NCBI GenBank assembly: GCA_963704545.1
Contig: OY969915.1
Span: 2,046,001 to 2,110,000, forward strand
From: VRUE01 sp963704545
Lineage (GTDB): Bacteria; Actinomycetota; Thermoleophilia; Solirubrobacterales; 70-9
Direction of reading: 5' to 3'
DNA length: 64,000 nucleotides
This document shows positions 15,827-25,010 of the stretch, piece by piece. The notes below the pieces were generated by a model that was given only the letters and a program-made list of their open reading frames with translations, did no database searches and was not told the origin of the DNA. Position 1 is the stretch's first letter. Every line of letters begins with the position of its first letter. The position numbers were made by a program, and so were the translations under genes.

Positions 15827-17188
15827 ATGGACCAAATCGACCGCAAGCGGATCGCGGCGCTGACGGAGGCACAGCAGGAGTCCTTCCGCAACCGCACCGG
15901 GCAGTCCGCCAAGACGTTCGAGCGGGCAGTGAAGGTGATGCCCAACGGCGTCCCGTCCTCATTCCAGGAGAACGACCCCTGGCCGGTCTACATCGAGCGC
16001 GGGCGGGGCAGCCGGGTCTGGGACGTCGACGGCAACGAGTACGCCGACTTCCACAACGGCTTCGGCGTGATGTGCATCGGCCACGCCAACCCGACGGTCG
16101 GCGCGGCGGTCAAGGCCCGGATCGACGAAGGCACGCACTTCGCCGCCCCCACCGACGGCTCGATCGCCGTCGCCGAGGAGCTCTGCCGCCGCTTCGGCTT
16201 GCCCCAATGGCGCTTCAACAACTCCGGCACCGAGGCGACAATGGACGCCGTCCACCTGGCCCGCGGCGCCACCGGCCGCGACACGATCCTCAAGATCGAG
16301 GGCTCCTACCACGGCCACCACGACGCCGTGATGGTCTCCGTCTACCCGCCACTGGAGGCGCTCGGCGCCCGCGACGACCCGGTCAGCGTCCCCTACGGCG
16401 GCGGCGTCCCCGAGGCGATGACGGCGCTCACCCGCGCGGTGCCCTTCAACGACGCCGACGCCCTGGCAAGCGTGCTGGAGAAGATCGGTGAGCAGGTCGC
16501 GGGGCTGATCATGGAGCCGGCGATGATGAACATCAACATCATCCCGCCGCGCGAGGGCTACCTGGAGCGGGTCCGCGAGCTGACCGCCGAGCACGGCGTG
16601 AAGCTGATCTTCGATGAGGTGAAGACGGGTGCGACGATCTCGCCGGGCGGCGCAACCGCCCGCTTCGGCGTCGTCCCCGACATGATCACCCTCGCCAAGG
16701 CCAGCTGCGGCGGTTACCCGGGCGGCGCGATCGGGATGAGCGAAGAGCTGGCGGCGATCGTCGCCGACGGCACGGTCAAGCAGTACGGCACCTTCAACGG
16801 CAACCCGCTGGTGATGGCGGCCGCCGAGGCGACCCTGACCGAGGTCCTCACCGACGACGTCTACGAGCGCTTCGAGGCGACCAACCGCCGCCTGCTCGAC
16901 GGCTGTCAGGAGATCGTCGACGGCTACGACCTCCCCGCCTACACCGAGGGCATGGGCGCCAAGGGCTGCGTGATCTTCTCGCCGACCCGGATGTACGAGT
17001 ATCGCGACTACCTCTCAGACGTCGACGAAGAGCTCTCGACCCTGGCCTGGCTCTACCACATGAACCACGGGATCTTCATGACCCCCGGCGTCGAGGAGGA
17101 GTGGACGCTCTCGATCGCCCACACCGACGAGGATTTGCAGCGCTACCTCGACGCCTTCGAGGCCTTCGCCCGCGACCTCACCGCCTGA
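15827..17188 (+). CDS. Class III PLP aminotransferase, glutamate-1-semialdehyde aminomutase-like
   Basis: A 453-residue PLP enzyme. Fold-type-I class III features are RVWDVDGNEYADFHNGFGV, the cofactor loop NNSGTEATMDAVHLARG, the metal-clasping style GSYHGHHDAVMVS, Asp in LIFDEVKTG, and the Schiff-base Lys in TLAKASCGG. It resembles HemL (glutamate-1-semialdehyde 2,1-aminomutase), but no other haem genes are nearby and the motif around Lys departs from HemL (GKxxGGG), so it may act on another substrate. ATG 15827 is preceded by hairpin copy 3; the frame extending to 15644 would run through the hairpin. Confidence 0.82.
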   Translation: MDQIDRKRIAALTEAQQESFRNRTGQSAKTFERAVKVMPNGVPSSFQENDPWPVYIERGRGSRVWDVDGNEYADFHNGFGVMCIGHANPTVGAAVKARIDEGTHFAAPTDGSIAVAEELCRRFGLPQWRFNNSGTEATMDAVHLARGATGRDTILKIEGSYHGHHDAVMVSVYPPLEALGARDDPVSVPYGGGVPEAMTALTRAVPFNDADALASVLEKIGEQVAGLIMEPAMMNINIIPPREGYLERVRELTAEHGVKLIFDEVKTGATISPGGATARFGVVPDMITLAKASCGGYPGGAIGMSEELAAIVADGTVKQYGTFNGNPLVMAAAEATLTEVLTDDVYERFEATNRRLLDGCQEIVDGYDLPAYTEGMGAKGCVIFSPTRMYEYRDYLSDVDEELSTLAWLYHMNHGIFMTPGVEEEWTLSIAHTDEDLQRYLDAFEAFARDLTA

Positions 17189-17193
17189 ACTAC

Positions 17194-17246
17194 CCGCCGA
17201 TGGGCCGAAATCCGCCCCCATAGCGTCGATTTCGTCCCGTCGGCGG
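17194..17246. terminator. Bidirectional hairpin terminator between convergent genes
   Basis: CCGCCGATGGGCCGAAATC (17194-17212) pairs with GATTTCGTCCCGTCGGCGG (17228-17246) with one wobble and one mismatch, around a 15-base loop. It fills the gap between the aminotransferase stop and the stop of the convergent GGDEF-EAL gene. Its sequence is unrelated to the other hairpin family. Confidence 0.75.
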
Positions 17247-17251
17247 CAATG

Positions 17252-18652
17252 TCAAAGCGCCTCGGCGACGTCGACGGGGCGGCCCAGGTGGAAGCCCTGG
17301 GCCATGTCGACGCCGTACTCGCGCAGCATCTCGGCGGTGGTGTCGTCCTGGACGTACTCGGCGATCGTGGTCTTGCCGAGGCCACGGGCGATCTGGACGA
17401 TCGCCTGCACGGTGAGCTGGTCGGCGTCGCTGTTGGGCATGTCGCGGACGAACGAGCCGTCGATCTTGATCAGGTCGAAGGGGATCTGCTTCAGGTAGTG
17501 GAACGGCCCGAAGCCGGCGCCGTAGTCGTCGATCGCCACCTGGCAGCCGAACTCGGTCAGACGGTCGGCGAAGCCCCCCGCCGCTTCGTAGTCGTGCACG
17601 CGCGCCGTCTCGGTGATCTCGAAGGTGCAGCGGGCCGGGTCGGCCTCCCCCTCGTCGAGGCGGCGTTCGATGAATTCGAGCACCGAGAGATCCGCGACCG
17701 AGGCGCCGGAGAGGTTCACGTGCAGGGAGACGGGGTTCCCCTCGCGCTCGCGTCCCGCCAGCAGCTCGAGAGCCTGGGCGACGACCCAGCGGTCGAGCTC
17801 CTGGACCATGCCGGAACGCTCCGCCGCCTCGATGAAGGAGGCGGCCGGCAGCAGCTCGCCGTTCTCGCCGGTCATCCGCAGAAGCAGCTCGTAGCGCTCG
17901 ATCCCGCCGGAGGCGAGGCTGCGGATCGGCTGGGTGTGCAGGCTGAGCCGGTCGTGGGTGAGGGCGTCGCGGATTCTCGCCGTCGTAGTCTGGCGACGCT
18001 CCTGCTTGCGCTGCGGCTCACGGGGGTCCTGGAAGAGGGCGATCTGGTTGCGCCCATCCTCCTTTGCCCGGTACATCGCCTGATCGGCCGCGACCAGGAT
18101 CGCCTCGGCGCCGACCTCGCGCTCGCCCCCGAACATCGTGATGCCGACGCTGATCGTCGCGCCCCCGGCCTCGGACGCTGCAGCGCTCTCCGCCACCTGG
18201 GCGCGCAGATCCTCGCCCAGCTGCAGGGCGCCCGCGGTGTCGGACTGAGGCATCAGCACCGCGAACTCGTCGCCGGAGAGACGGGCGACGATGTCGGTCG
18301 TCCGCACGCGTTCGCGCATGATGCCGGCGATGCGGCGGATCAGGATGTCGCCGGCATGGTGGCCGAGCGAGTCGTTGACCGCCTTTAGGCCGTCGATGTC
18401 GATGATCATCACCGCGCCCTGGCCGCCGTAGCGGGCGGTGAAGGAGGCGAACTGGTCGAGCTCGGAGCGAAAGCGGCGGCGGTCGAGCAGCCCGGTGAGC
18501 GAGTCGTGGTCGGCGATGTAGCGCAGCTGCGCCTCGGTCTTCTCGGCCTTGGCAAGGGCTTCGGCGACGACCTTGCGGTCCTCGGGATCGAGCTTGGCGA
18601 GCACCGACTCGACCTCTGGGTTGCTTTGCGTCGAACGCGTTTCCCTGGCCAC
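17252..18652 (-). CDS. GGDEF-EAL protein: diguanylate cyclase/phosphodiesterase
   Basis: Cyclic-di-GMP turnover protein of 466 residues, with no membrane segment or recognised input domain, only a short N-terminal helix. The cyclase signature is SGDEF (126-130), an active variant of GGDEF. An RxxD inhibitory site (RTTD, 117-120) sits exactly five residues upstream, so product inhibition is expected. The EAL domain (about 225-466) has ELL for EAL (255-257), NLS, EITE, DDYG, Lys in IKID and Glu in AEYVQ. The usual second Glu of EGVE is Gln, so phosphodiesterase activity may be altered. Convergent with the aminotransferase. Confidence 0.88.
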   Translation of the reverse strand: MARETRSTQSNPEVESVLAKLDPEDRKVVAEALAKAEKTEAQLRYIADHDSLTGLLDRRRFRSELDQFASFTARYGGQGAVMIIDIDGLKAVNDSLGHHAGDILIRRIAGIMRERVRTTDIVARLSGDEFAVLMPQSDTAGALQLGEDLRAQVAESAAASEAGGATISVGITMFGGEREVGAEAILVAADQAMYRAKEDGRNQIALFQDPREPQRKQERRQTTTARIRDALTHDRLSLHTQPIRSLASGGIERYELLLRMTGENGELLPAASFIEAAERSGMVQELDRWVVAQALELLAGREREGNPVSLHVNLSGASVADLSVLEFIERRLDEGEADPARCTFEITETARVHDYEAAGGFADRLTEFGCQVAIDDYGAGFGPFHYLKQIPFDLIKIDGSFVRDMPNSDADQLTVQAIVQIARGLGKTTIAEYVQDDTTAEMLREYGVDMAQGFHLGRPVDVAEAL

Positions 18653-18784
18653 TCGTTGAAGTTAGAGCCTTCCGGGCCCAAACGGAGCGCAGGCCATGCA
18701 TGGGTGCGGGGAATTCGTTCAAGTATTGGCTATTCCCTAGTGCCAAAAGTGGGAGTCCAGGCATCCGCGGGTAGTGTGAGCGCG

Positions 18785-20767
18785 ATGGCCAACCGCCTTG
18801 CCCAGGAGACCAGCCCGTACCTGTTGCAGCACCGTGACAACCCGGTGGACTGGCACCCGTGGGGAGAGGAGGCGCTGGCCCGAGCTCGTGACGAGGACCG
18901 CCCGATCCTGCTCTCGGTCGGCTACTCGGCCTGCCACTGGTGTCACGTGATGGAGCGAGAGTCCTTCGAGGACGCCGAGACCGCCGCCTACATGAACGAG
19001 CACTTCGTCAACGTCAAGGTCGACCGCGAGGAGCGGCCCGACGTCGACGCCCTCTACATGGAGGCGGTGCAGGCGATCAGCGGCCAGGGCGGCTGGCCGA
19101 TGACGGTCTTCCTCGACCCGGAGGGCGTGCCCTTCTACGGCGGCACCTACTTTCCACCCGACGAGGGCCGCGGAATGCCGAGCTTCCGCATGGTGATGGA
19201 GGCCGTCGTCGACGCCTTCGAGCGAAGGCGCGAGGAGATCGGCGAGCGGGCGCCCGAGATGCGGGCGCGGCTCGGCGCGATCGGGCAGGTCGAGCCGGCG
19301 GCCGAGCCCCCCGAGGCGGCGGCACTGGCGGCGGCCGTCGCCCGCCTGCTCGAAAGCGCCGATCCCCAGCGCGGCGGCTTCGGGGGGGCGCCGAAGTTCC
19401 CGCCGGCCCTGACGCTGGAGCTGCTGCTTGCCCGCGGCGAGCGGGCGGTCGTCGAGCGCACTCTCGACGCGATGCTCGCCGGCGGCATCTACGACCAGAT
19501 CGGCGGCGGCTTCGCCCGCTACTCGGTCGACGCCTCCTGGCTCGTCCCCCACTTCGAGAAGATGCTCTACGACAACGCCCTGCTCGCACAGGCCTACCTG
19601 CACGGCTGGCAGGCCTTCGGCCACGAGCGCTACCGCCGTGCCTGCGAGGAGACGCTCGACTGGGCCCTGCGCGAGATGCGCGGGCCCGAGGGCGGCTTCT
19701 ACTCGGCGCTCGACGCCGACTCCGAGGGCGAGGAGGGCCGCTTCTACGTCTGGACCCCCGAGCAGGTCGGCGAGGTGCTGGGCGACCGGGCAGAGGCCGT
19801 CGCCGCCTTCTACGGCGTCACCGAGCGCGGCAACTTCGAGGGGCGGAGCATCCTCCACCTCGCCCGTGGCGCGGAAGCCCTCCGACCGGACGGCCTCGAC
19901 GAGGCCCGCCACGCCCTCTACGAGGCCCGCTCGCAGCGCGTCTGGCCCGGTCTCGACGACAAGCGCCTCACCGCCTGGAACGCGCTGATGATCGGCGCCC
20001 TGGCCGAAGCCGGGGCGGTGCTGGAGCGGGCCGACTACGTCGAGGCCGCCGGATCCTGCGCCGAGTTCGTCCTCGAGCGCCTGCGTGACGCGGACGGCAA
20101 CCTGCTGCGTACCTACAAGGACGACAGAGCCCACCTCAACGCCTACCTGGAGGACCACGCCTTCCTGCTGGAGGCGCTGCTGGCACTCTACGAAGCGACC
20201 TTCGAGCCGGGCTGGTTCGGCGAGGCGGAGACCCTGGCCGAGACGATGCTCGATCGCTTCCACGACGCCGAGCGCGGCGGCTTCTTCTCGACCTCCGACG
20301 ACCATGAAGCGCTGATCGCGCGCCGCAAGGAGATCGGCGACCATCCGATCCCCTCGGGCAACAGCTCGGCCGCGATGGGACTTCTGCGCCTCGCGGCGCT
20401 CAGCGGCAAGCGCAGGTACGAGCACCACGCCGAGGAGGTCTTCCGCCTCTTCGCCGGCCCTGCGTCCCAGCACCCCGAGTCCTTCGCCCACCTCCTCCGC
20501 GCAATCGACTTCCACCTCTCGCCCACCGTGGAGGTGGCATTGATCGGCGAGGACTTGATCGCCTTCGCCAGAGTCGTCCGCTCGCAACACCGCCCCCACC
20601 TCGTCCTGGCCGGTGGTCCAGAGGGGAGCGAGATTCCTGAGCTGCTCAGACATCGCGGCACACTCGACGGCCGCCCCACCGCCTACGTCTGCGAGCGCTT
20701 CTCCTGCCGCCAGCCGGTCACAGATGCAGCGGCCCTCGATGACCTGCTAAGGATGCAGGACCAGTGA
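18785..20767 (+). CDS. DUF255 thioredoxin-fold protein (YyaL/SPATA20-like)
   Basis: A 661-residue member of a widespread but poorly understood family. The N-terminal thioredoxin-like domain starts NRLAQETSPYLLQHRDNPVDW and has Cys50-His-Trp-Cys53 in YSACHWCHVM. The remainder is an alpha/alpha toroid as in sugar epimerases, with QGGWPMTVFL, FGGAPKFPPALTLELLL and LDADSEGEEGRFYVWTPEQ. Enzymatic function is unknown. ATG 18785 matches the family start; the frame further upstream overlaps the regulator promoter. The stop overlaps the start of the next MMPL gene (GTGA), so the two are probably co-translated. Confidence 0.88.
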   Translation: MANRLAQETSPYLLQHRDNPVDWHPWGEEALARARDEDRPILLSVGYSACHWCHVMERESFEDAETAAYMNEHFVNVKVDREERPDVDALYMEAVQAISGQGGWPMTVFLDPEGVPFYGGTYFPPDEGRGMPSFRMVMEAVVDAFERRREEIGERAPEMRARLGAIGQVEPAAEPPEAAALAAAVARLLESADPQRGGFGGAPKFPPALTLELLLARGERAVVERTLDAMLAGGIYDQIGGGFARYSVDASWLVPHFEKMLYDNALLAQAYLHGWQAFGHERYRRACEETLDWALREMRGPEGGFYSALDADSEGEEGRFYVWTPEQVGEVLGDRAEAVAAFYGVTERGNFEGRSILHLARGAEALRPDGLDEARHALYEARSQRVWPGLDDKRLTAWNALMIGALAEAGAVLERADYVEAAGSCAEFVLERLRDADGNLLRTYKDDRAHLNAYLEDHAFLLEALLALYEATFEPGWFGEAETLAETMLDRFHDAERGGFFSTSDDHEALIARRKEIGDHPIPSGNSSAAMGLLRLAALSGKRRYEHHAEEVFRLFAGPASQHPESFAHLLRAIDFHLSPTVEVALIGEDLIAFARVVRSQHRPHLVLAGGPEGSEIPELLRHRGTLDGRPTAYVCERFSCRQPVTDAAALDDLLRMQDQ

Positions 20768-23259
20768 GGGGCTCCCTTTTCACCTTCGCCGCCGGTCGTC
20801 GCTCGAAGTGGATCGTCTTCGCGATCTGGTTCGTGGGGATCTTCATCGCCGCCGGGCCGGCAGGCCTCCCGGAAAAGTTCGAAGACGCCGAAAACAACGA
20901 GGCGACCTCCTACCTGCCCGGCGACGCCGAATCGACCGCGGCGCTCGACGCGACCGAGGCACTGCAGAAGGGCGAAATCGCCCCCGCCGTGATCGTCTAC
21001 CGGCGCGACTCGGGCCTCACGGCCGCCGACCGCCGGACGATCGAAGCGGACATCGGGAAGATGACCGAGAAGCGCTTCCCCGGGGTGATTCCGGACGGTA
21101 CGACGGCGGCCGCCGGAGGGGGCAAGGCCCAAACCCTGGACAAGGCACCGGACGCGAAGCCCGAAGGTCTCCCTCCCGGCTGCGGGACGACGACCAGCAC
21201 GATCCCCGGACAGCCCGCCGACTACGCCCCCTTCGTCGGCCCGACCTGCTCGCCGGACGGCAAGGAGGCGATCGTCACCGCCTACATCAAAGCCGAAGGC
21301 GAGGGCGAACGGATCGTCGACCCGGTCAAGTTCTGGCGCGAGGAGATCACTGACGAACCCGGCGGTCTGGAAGCGAAGATAACCGGCGGCGCGGGCTTCT
21401 CGGCAGACGCGATCGAAGTCTTCGAAGGCATCAACGGGACGCTGCTGCTGGCTGCCCTCAGCCTCGTGATCTTCCTGCTGATCGTGATCTACCGCTCGCC
21501 GATGTTCTTCCTCATCCCGCTGATCTCGGTGATCTTCGCCGAGACGCTCTCGCGCTCCCTCGGCTACGGCATCTCCGAGCTGGGCGTGACGATCAACGGC
21601 CAGTCGAGCTCGATCATGTCTGTCCTCGTCCTCGGAGCGGGCACCGACTACGCCCTGCTGCTCGTCGCCCGCTACCGAGAGGAGCTGCACCGCACCGTCG
21701 ACAAGCACGAGGCGATGCAGACCGCCCTCGCATCCGCCGGCCCCGCGATCTTCGCCTCGGCGCTGACCGTCATCGCCGCACTGCTCTGCCTGGTGCTGGC
21801 CAAGGTCAACGGCACCGCCGGCCTCGGGCCGATTGCCGCGATGGGAATCGCCTGCGCCGCGCTCTCGATGCTGACCCTGCTGCCGGCGCTGCTGACGATC
21901 TTCGGCCGCCGCGCTTTCTGGCCTTTCGTCCCCCATACCCCGGAGACGGCACCGAGCGCAGAGGCGGTCTCCAAGCCGGGGCGGCGCCGGATCGTCGAGG
22001 GCTCGGGCTTCGGTGCCTTCGTCCAGGTCTTCTTCGCCTGCCTGCTGATCCTGTTCCCGCCGGTGCTGGTGCTGGTGCTGCTCAACTGGCTCCTGCGCGT
22101 ACTCAGCGGCAAACGGATCCCGTCGCTGATCGTGGGCCCGCTCGATCGGGCCATCTTCACCCCCTACGAGGCGCGGCGCCACCGGCTCGAGCATGCGGCC
22201 GACGCCACCCACGGCCTCTGGAAACGCATCGGCGACCGGGTCGCGCTCTCGCCGCGCCGCGTGATGACCGGCTCGATTGCCGTCCTGCTCGTCTTCTGCG
22301 CCGGCTTCGCCTTCTTCTCGACCGAACTGACCAGCGAAGACACCTACCGCGAGGAAGTCGAATCGGTGGAAGGCCAGGACCTGCTCAACAAGAGCTTCCC
22401 GGCAGGCACGACCGGGCTGACCGACGTCGTCGTCCCGGAGCCCTCCGAAGTTCCGGCGGTCAGGGCCGCGGTCGCAGAAGTGAACGGGGTCGAGGCGGTC
22501 TCGCCGCCCGTCGCGGAAGGGCCGCCGGGGACCCTGGTGCAGGCAACCCTCGAACCCAACCCCTACTCGACCGACGCCTTCGACCTGGTCGAACCGATCC
22601 GCGAGGCGGCCCATGGCGCATCGCCAGAAGCCCTGGTCGGAGGGCCCTCCGCGGTCGAATTCGACGTCCGCGACGCCGCCGCCTGGGACTCGATAGTGAT
22701 CCCGCCGATCATCCTGCTCGTCGTCTTCCTGATCCTGGTCGGCCTGCTGCGCGCGGTCACCGCGCCGTTGGTCCTGGTCGGCACCGTCATCCTCAGCTTC
22801 CTCGCCGCGCTCGGCGTCGGCTACTTCGTCTTCGACGTGATCTTCGGCTTCCCGGGCTCGGACCCCTCGCTACCGCTCTTCGCCTTCGTCTTCCTCGTCG
22901 CCCTGGGGGTCGACTACAACATCTTCCTGATCGCCCGGGCCCGCGAGGAAACGATCAAACACGGCTCCGAACAGGGGATCCTGCGCGCCCTCGCGGTCAC
23001 CGGCGCGGTCATCACCAGTGCCGGCATCGTTCTCGCCGGCACCTTCTCGGTCCTTGCGGTCCTCCCCCTCACCTTCCTCACCGAGCTCGGATTCGTCGTC
23101 GCCTTCGGCGTCCTCCTCGACACCTTCCTGGTCCGCAGCGTCCTCGTCCCCTCAGCCGCCCTCACCCTGGGCGACAAATTCTGGTGGCCTTCATCCCTAG
23201 CTAAAGGCAAGGACGAACCCGCGCCTCCAGCTCCCGCAGAGCAAGAGCTGATCCGCTGA
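20764..23259 (+). CDS. MMPL/RND-family membrane transporter
   Basis: An 831-residue lipid-exporter-like protein. TM1 is WIVFAIWFVGIFIAAGP. Two TM bundles carry the paired proton-relay motifs LVLGAGTDYALLLVARYRE and VFLVALGVDYNIFLIARARE. The two extracytoplasmic domains are unusually Gly/Thr/Pro-rich. Starts at GTG 20764, overlapping the stop of the DUF255 gene by four bases. Hairpin copy 4 follows three bases after the stop. Confidence 0.88.
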   Translation: MRGSLFTFAAGRRSKWIVFAIWFVGIFIAAGPAGLPEKFEDAENNEATSYLPGDAESTAALDATEALQKGEIAPAVIVYRRDSGLTAADRRTIEADIGKMTEKRFPGVIPDGTTAAAGGGKAQTLDKAPDAKPEGLPPGCGTTTSTIPGQPADYAPFVGPTCSPDGKEAIVTAYIKAEGEGERIVDPVKFWREEITDEPGGLEAKITGGAGFSADAIEVFEGINGTLLLAALSLVIFLLIVIYRSPMFFLIPLISVIFAETLSRSLGYGISELGVTINGQSSSIMSVLVLGAGTDYALLLVARYREELHRTVDKHEAMQTALASAGPAIFASALTVIAALLCLVLAKVNGTAGLGPIAAMGIACAALSMLTLLPALLTIFGRRAFWPFVPHTPETAPSAEAVSKPGRRRIVEGSGFGAFVQVFFACLLILFPPVLVLVLLNWLLRVLSGKRIPSLIVGPLDRAIFTPYEARRHRLEHAADATHGLWKRIGDRVALSPRRVMTGSIAVLLVFCAGFAFFSTELTSEDTYREEVESVEGQDLLNKSFPAGTTGLTDVVVPEPSEVPAVRAAVAEVNGVEAVSPPVAEGPPGTLVQATLEPNPYSTDAFDLVEPIREAAHGASPEALVGGPSAVEFDVRDAAAWDSIVIPPIILLVVFLILVGLLRAVTAPLVLVGTVILSFLAALGVGYFVFDVIFGFPGSDPSLPLFAFVFLVALGVDYNIFLIARAREETIKHGSEQGILRALAVTGAVITSAGIVLAGTFSVLAVLPLTFLTELGFVVAFGVLLDTFLVRSVLVPSAALTLGDKFWWPSSLAKGKDEPAPPAPAEQELIR

Positions 23260-23261
23260 GG

Positions 23262-23367
23262 AGGCCGGGCGGGTCCCCCTCTCACGGAGACCGTCCGGCT
23301 CGCACGCGCTGCACTGCGAAAGCGCCTCGCTCCCAAAGCCTCCGTGAGAGGGGGACCCGCCCGGCCT
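23262..23367. repeat. Perfect 28-bp inverted repeat (hairpin family copy 4, divergent tip), bidirectional terminator
   Basis: The arms 23262-23289 and 23340-23367 are perfect complements over 28 bases (left arm begins AGGCCGGGCGGGTCCCCCTC), with a 50-base loop. Stem composition is like the other family members, but the loop is longer and only loosely similar (GCGCCTCGCTCCC). It sits exactly between convergent stops and touches the glnA stop codon. Confidence 0.8.
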
Positions 23368-24718
23368 ACAGAACCGGCAGGAACTGTTCGATCTCGTACG
23401 GGGTGACCTGCACCCTGTACTCGTCCCACTCCTGTCTCTTGATCTCCACGAAGCGGCGGAAGGTGTGCTCACCGAGGGTTCTCAATACAAGCTCGGAGTC
23501 TGCCGCCAGCTCGATCGCCTCGCCGAGCGTCTCGGGTAGCTGCTCAATACCTTGGTGGGCGAGCTCCTCCGGCGAGAGGTGGTAGAGATTCTGCTCCATC
23601 GGCTCGGGCAGCTCGTAACCCTTCTCGATCCCTTCCAGGCCCGCCTGCAGCATGCCGGCGAAGCAGAGGTAGGGGTTGCAGGCCGGGTCGGGACAGCGCA
23701 GCTCGGCCCGGGTCGCGCCCTCTTTGCCGGGGTGGTAGAGCGGCACCCGGATCAGGGCCGAGCGGTTGCGGCGCGACCAGGCGAGGTAGACCGGCGCCTC
23801 GAAGCCGGGCACCAGGCGCTTGTAGGAGTTGACCCACTGGGCGAAGAGCGGTGAGATCTCGCGCGCGTGCTTGAGCTGGCCGGCGATGAAGGCCTTCGCC
23901 GTCGGGCTGAGGAAATACTGATCGTCGGCGTCGAAGAAGGCGTTGCGGCCGTCTTTGGTCAGCGACTGGTGGACGTGCATGCCGGAGCCGTTCTCGCCGA
24001 AGAGCGGCTTCGGCATGAAGGTGGCGTGCCAGCCGTACTTCATCGCGTACTCCTTGACCACGATGCGGTACGTCATGCAGTCGTCGGCCATCGCCAGCGC
24101 GTTCTTGTAGCGCATGTCGACCTCGTGCTGGGAGGGGCCGACCTCGTGATGCGTGTACTCGACGTGGATGCCCATCTTCTCCAGCGCCAGGACGGTGTCG
24201 CGGCGCACGTCGGAGCCGGCGTCGAGCGTGGTCAGGTCGAAGTAGCCGCCCTCGTCGAGGACCTCGGGGACGCCGCCCTCCGGCTTGGCGGAACGGAAGT
24301 AGAAGAACTCGAGCTCGGGGCCGATGTTGAAGGCGTCGAAGCCCATCTCCTCGGCCCGTTTGAGGGCACGCTTCATGATCCAGCGCGGGTCGCCCTCGTA
24401 GGGCTCGCCGCCGGGCACGCGGATGTCGCAGAACATGCGGGCGACCGCGTTTTCGCCCTCTGGCCGCCAGGGGATCAGGGCAAAGGTCGACGGGTCGGGC
24501 ATCGCGATCATGTCCGACTCCTCGATCGGGTTGAAGCCGGTGATCGAGGATCCGTCGAAGCCCATGCCGCCCTCGAAGGCGTCCTCCAGCTCCGCGGCGT
24601 TGATCGAGAAGCTCTTCAGCTGTCCGAGCACGTCGGTGAACCAGAGGCGGACGAAGCGGACGTCGTGGTCCTTGACGATCTGGGCAACGTCAGCGGCACT
24701 CTTGGGTTGATCCGACAT
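23366..24718 (-). CDS. glnA: Glutamine synthetase, type I
   Basis: Makes glutamine from glutamate, ammonia and ATP; dodecameric cytoplasmic enzyme. Landmarks are MGFDGSSITGFNPIEESDM, EVGPSQHEVDMRY (metal site), NGSGMHVHQSL, SALIRVP and TRAELRCPDPACNPYL. At 450 residues it belongs to the shorter GSI-alpha-like group; the segment QNLYHLSPEEL contains the Tyr at the site adenylylated in GSI-beta, but no adenylyltransferase gene is visible. ATG 24718 has AGGAGG immediately upstream; the longer frame to 24850 is not supported. Convergent with the MMPL gene. Confidence 0.92.
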   Translation of the reverse strand: MSDQPKSAADVAQIVKDHDVRFVRLWFTDVLGQLKSFSINAAELEDAFEGGMGFDGSSITGFNPIEESDMIAMPDPSTFALIPWRPEGENAVARMFCDIRVPGGEPYEGDPRWIMKRALKRAEEMGFDAFNIGPELEFFYFRSAKPEGGVPEVLDEGGYFDLTTLDAGSDVRRDTVLALEKMGIHVEYTHHEVGPSQHEVDMRYKNALAMADDCMTYRIVVKEYAMKYGWHATFMPKPLFGENGSGMHVHQSLTKDGRNAFFDADDQYFLSPTAKAFIAGQLKHAREISPLFAQWVNSYKRLVPGFEAPVYLAWSRRNRSALIRVPLYHPGKEGATRAELRCPDPACNPYLCFAGMLQAGLEGIEKGYELPEPMEQNLYHLSPEELAHQGIEQLPETLGEAIELAADSELVLRTLGEHTFRRFVEIKRQEWDEYRVQVTPYEIEQFLPVL

Positions 24719-24912
24719 TCCTGCCTCCTGGGCTCGCGCTTGTCCGCTCGGGTGGGCGCAACGATAGGCGAAAAGGGCCGCGGTGAACCAGGCGGGTAGA
24801 TGCCCCCGTATCCGGGTAGTGAGCGGGGTACCCCAGGCGGTGGCGAGCACCGGACCCGACCAGCATGGCGAGCCCCGGGGGGGGCGACTTGCACGATTGC
24901 CGAAAAGCAGGT

Positions 24913-24935
24913 ATAACTTACCAGACGTAAGTTAT
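24913..24935. promoter_or_regulatory. 23-bp palindromic operator candidate upstream of the AhpD-like gene
   Basis: ATAACTTAC (24913-24921) and GTAAGTTAT (24927-24935) are perfect 9-base mirror arms around CAGAC, an AT-rich island in GC-rich DNA. It lies about 75-100 bases before the likely start at 25011, and about 195 from the divergent glnA start. TetR/MarR-type repressors use sites of this shape; which regulator binds is not visible. The remaining 24719-25010 sequence shows nothing else I can assign. Confidence 0.65.
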
Positions 24936-25010
24936 TGGCTAAAAGTAAAGTGAAGGCCACTTAAAGGCTCTGTGAAGCGGAATCCGCGAACGAAGCCGGA
25001 GGCGATGCGA

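Noticed and set aside
15827..17188. Firm assignment as hemL
   Set aside because: Class III aminotransferase is certain, but the Lys motif departs from HemL and no haem genes are nearby, so the symbol was withheld.
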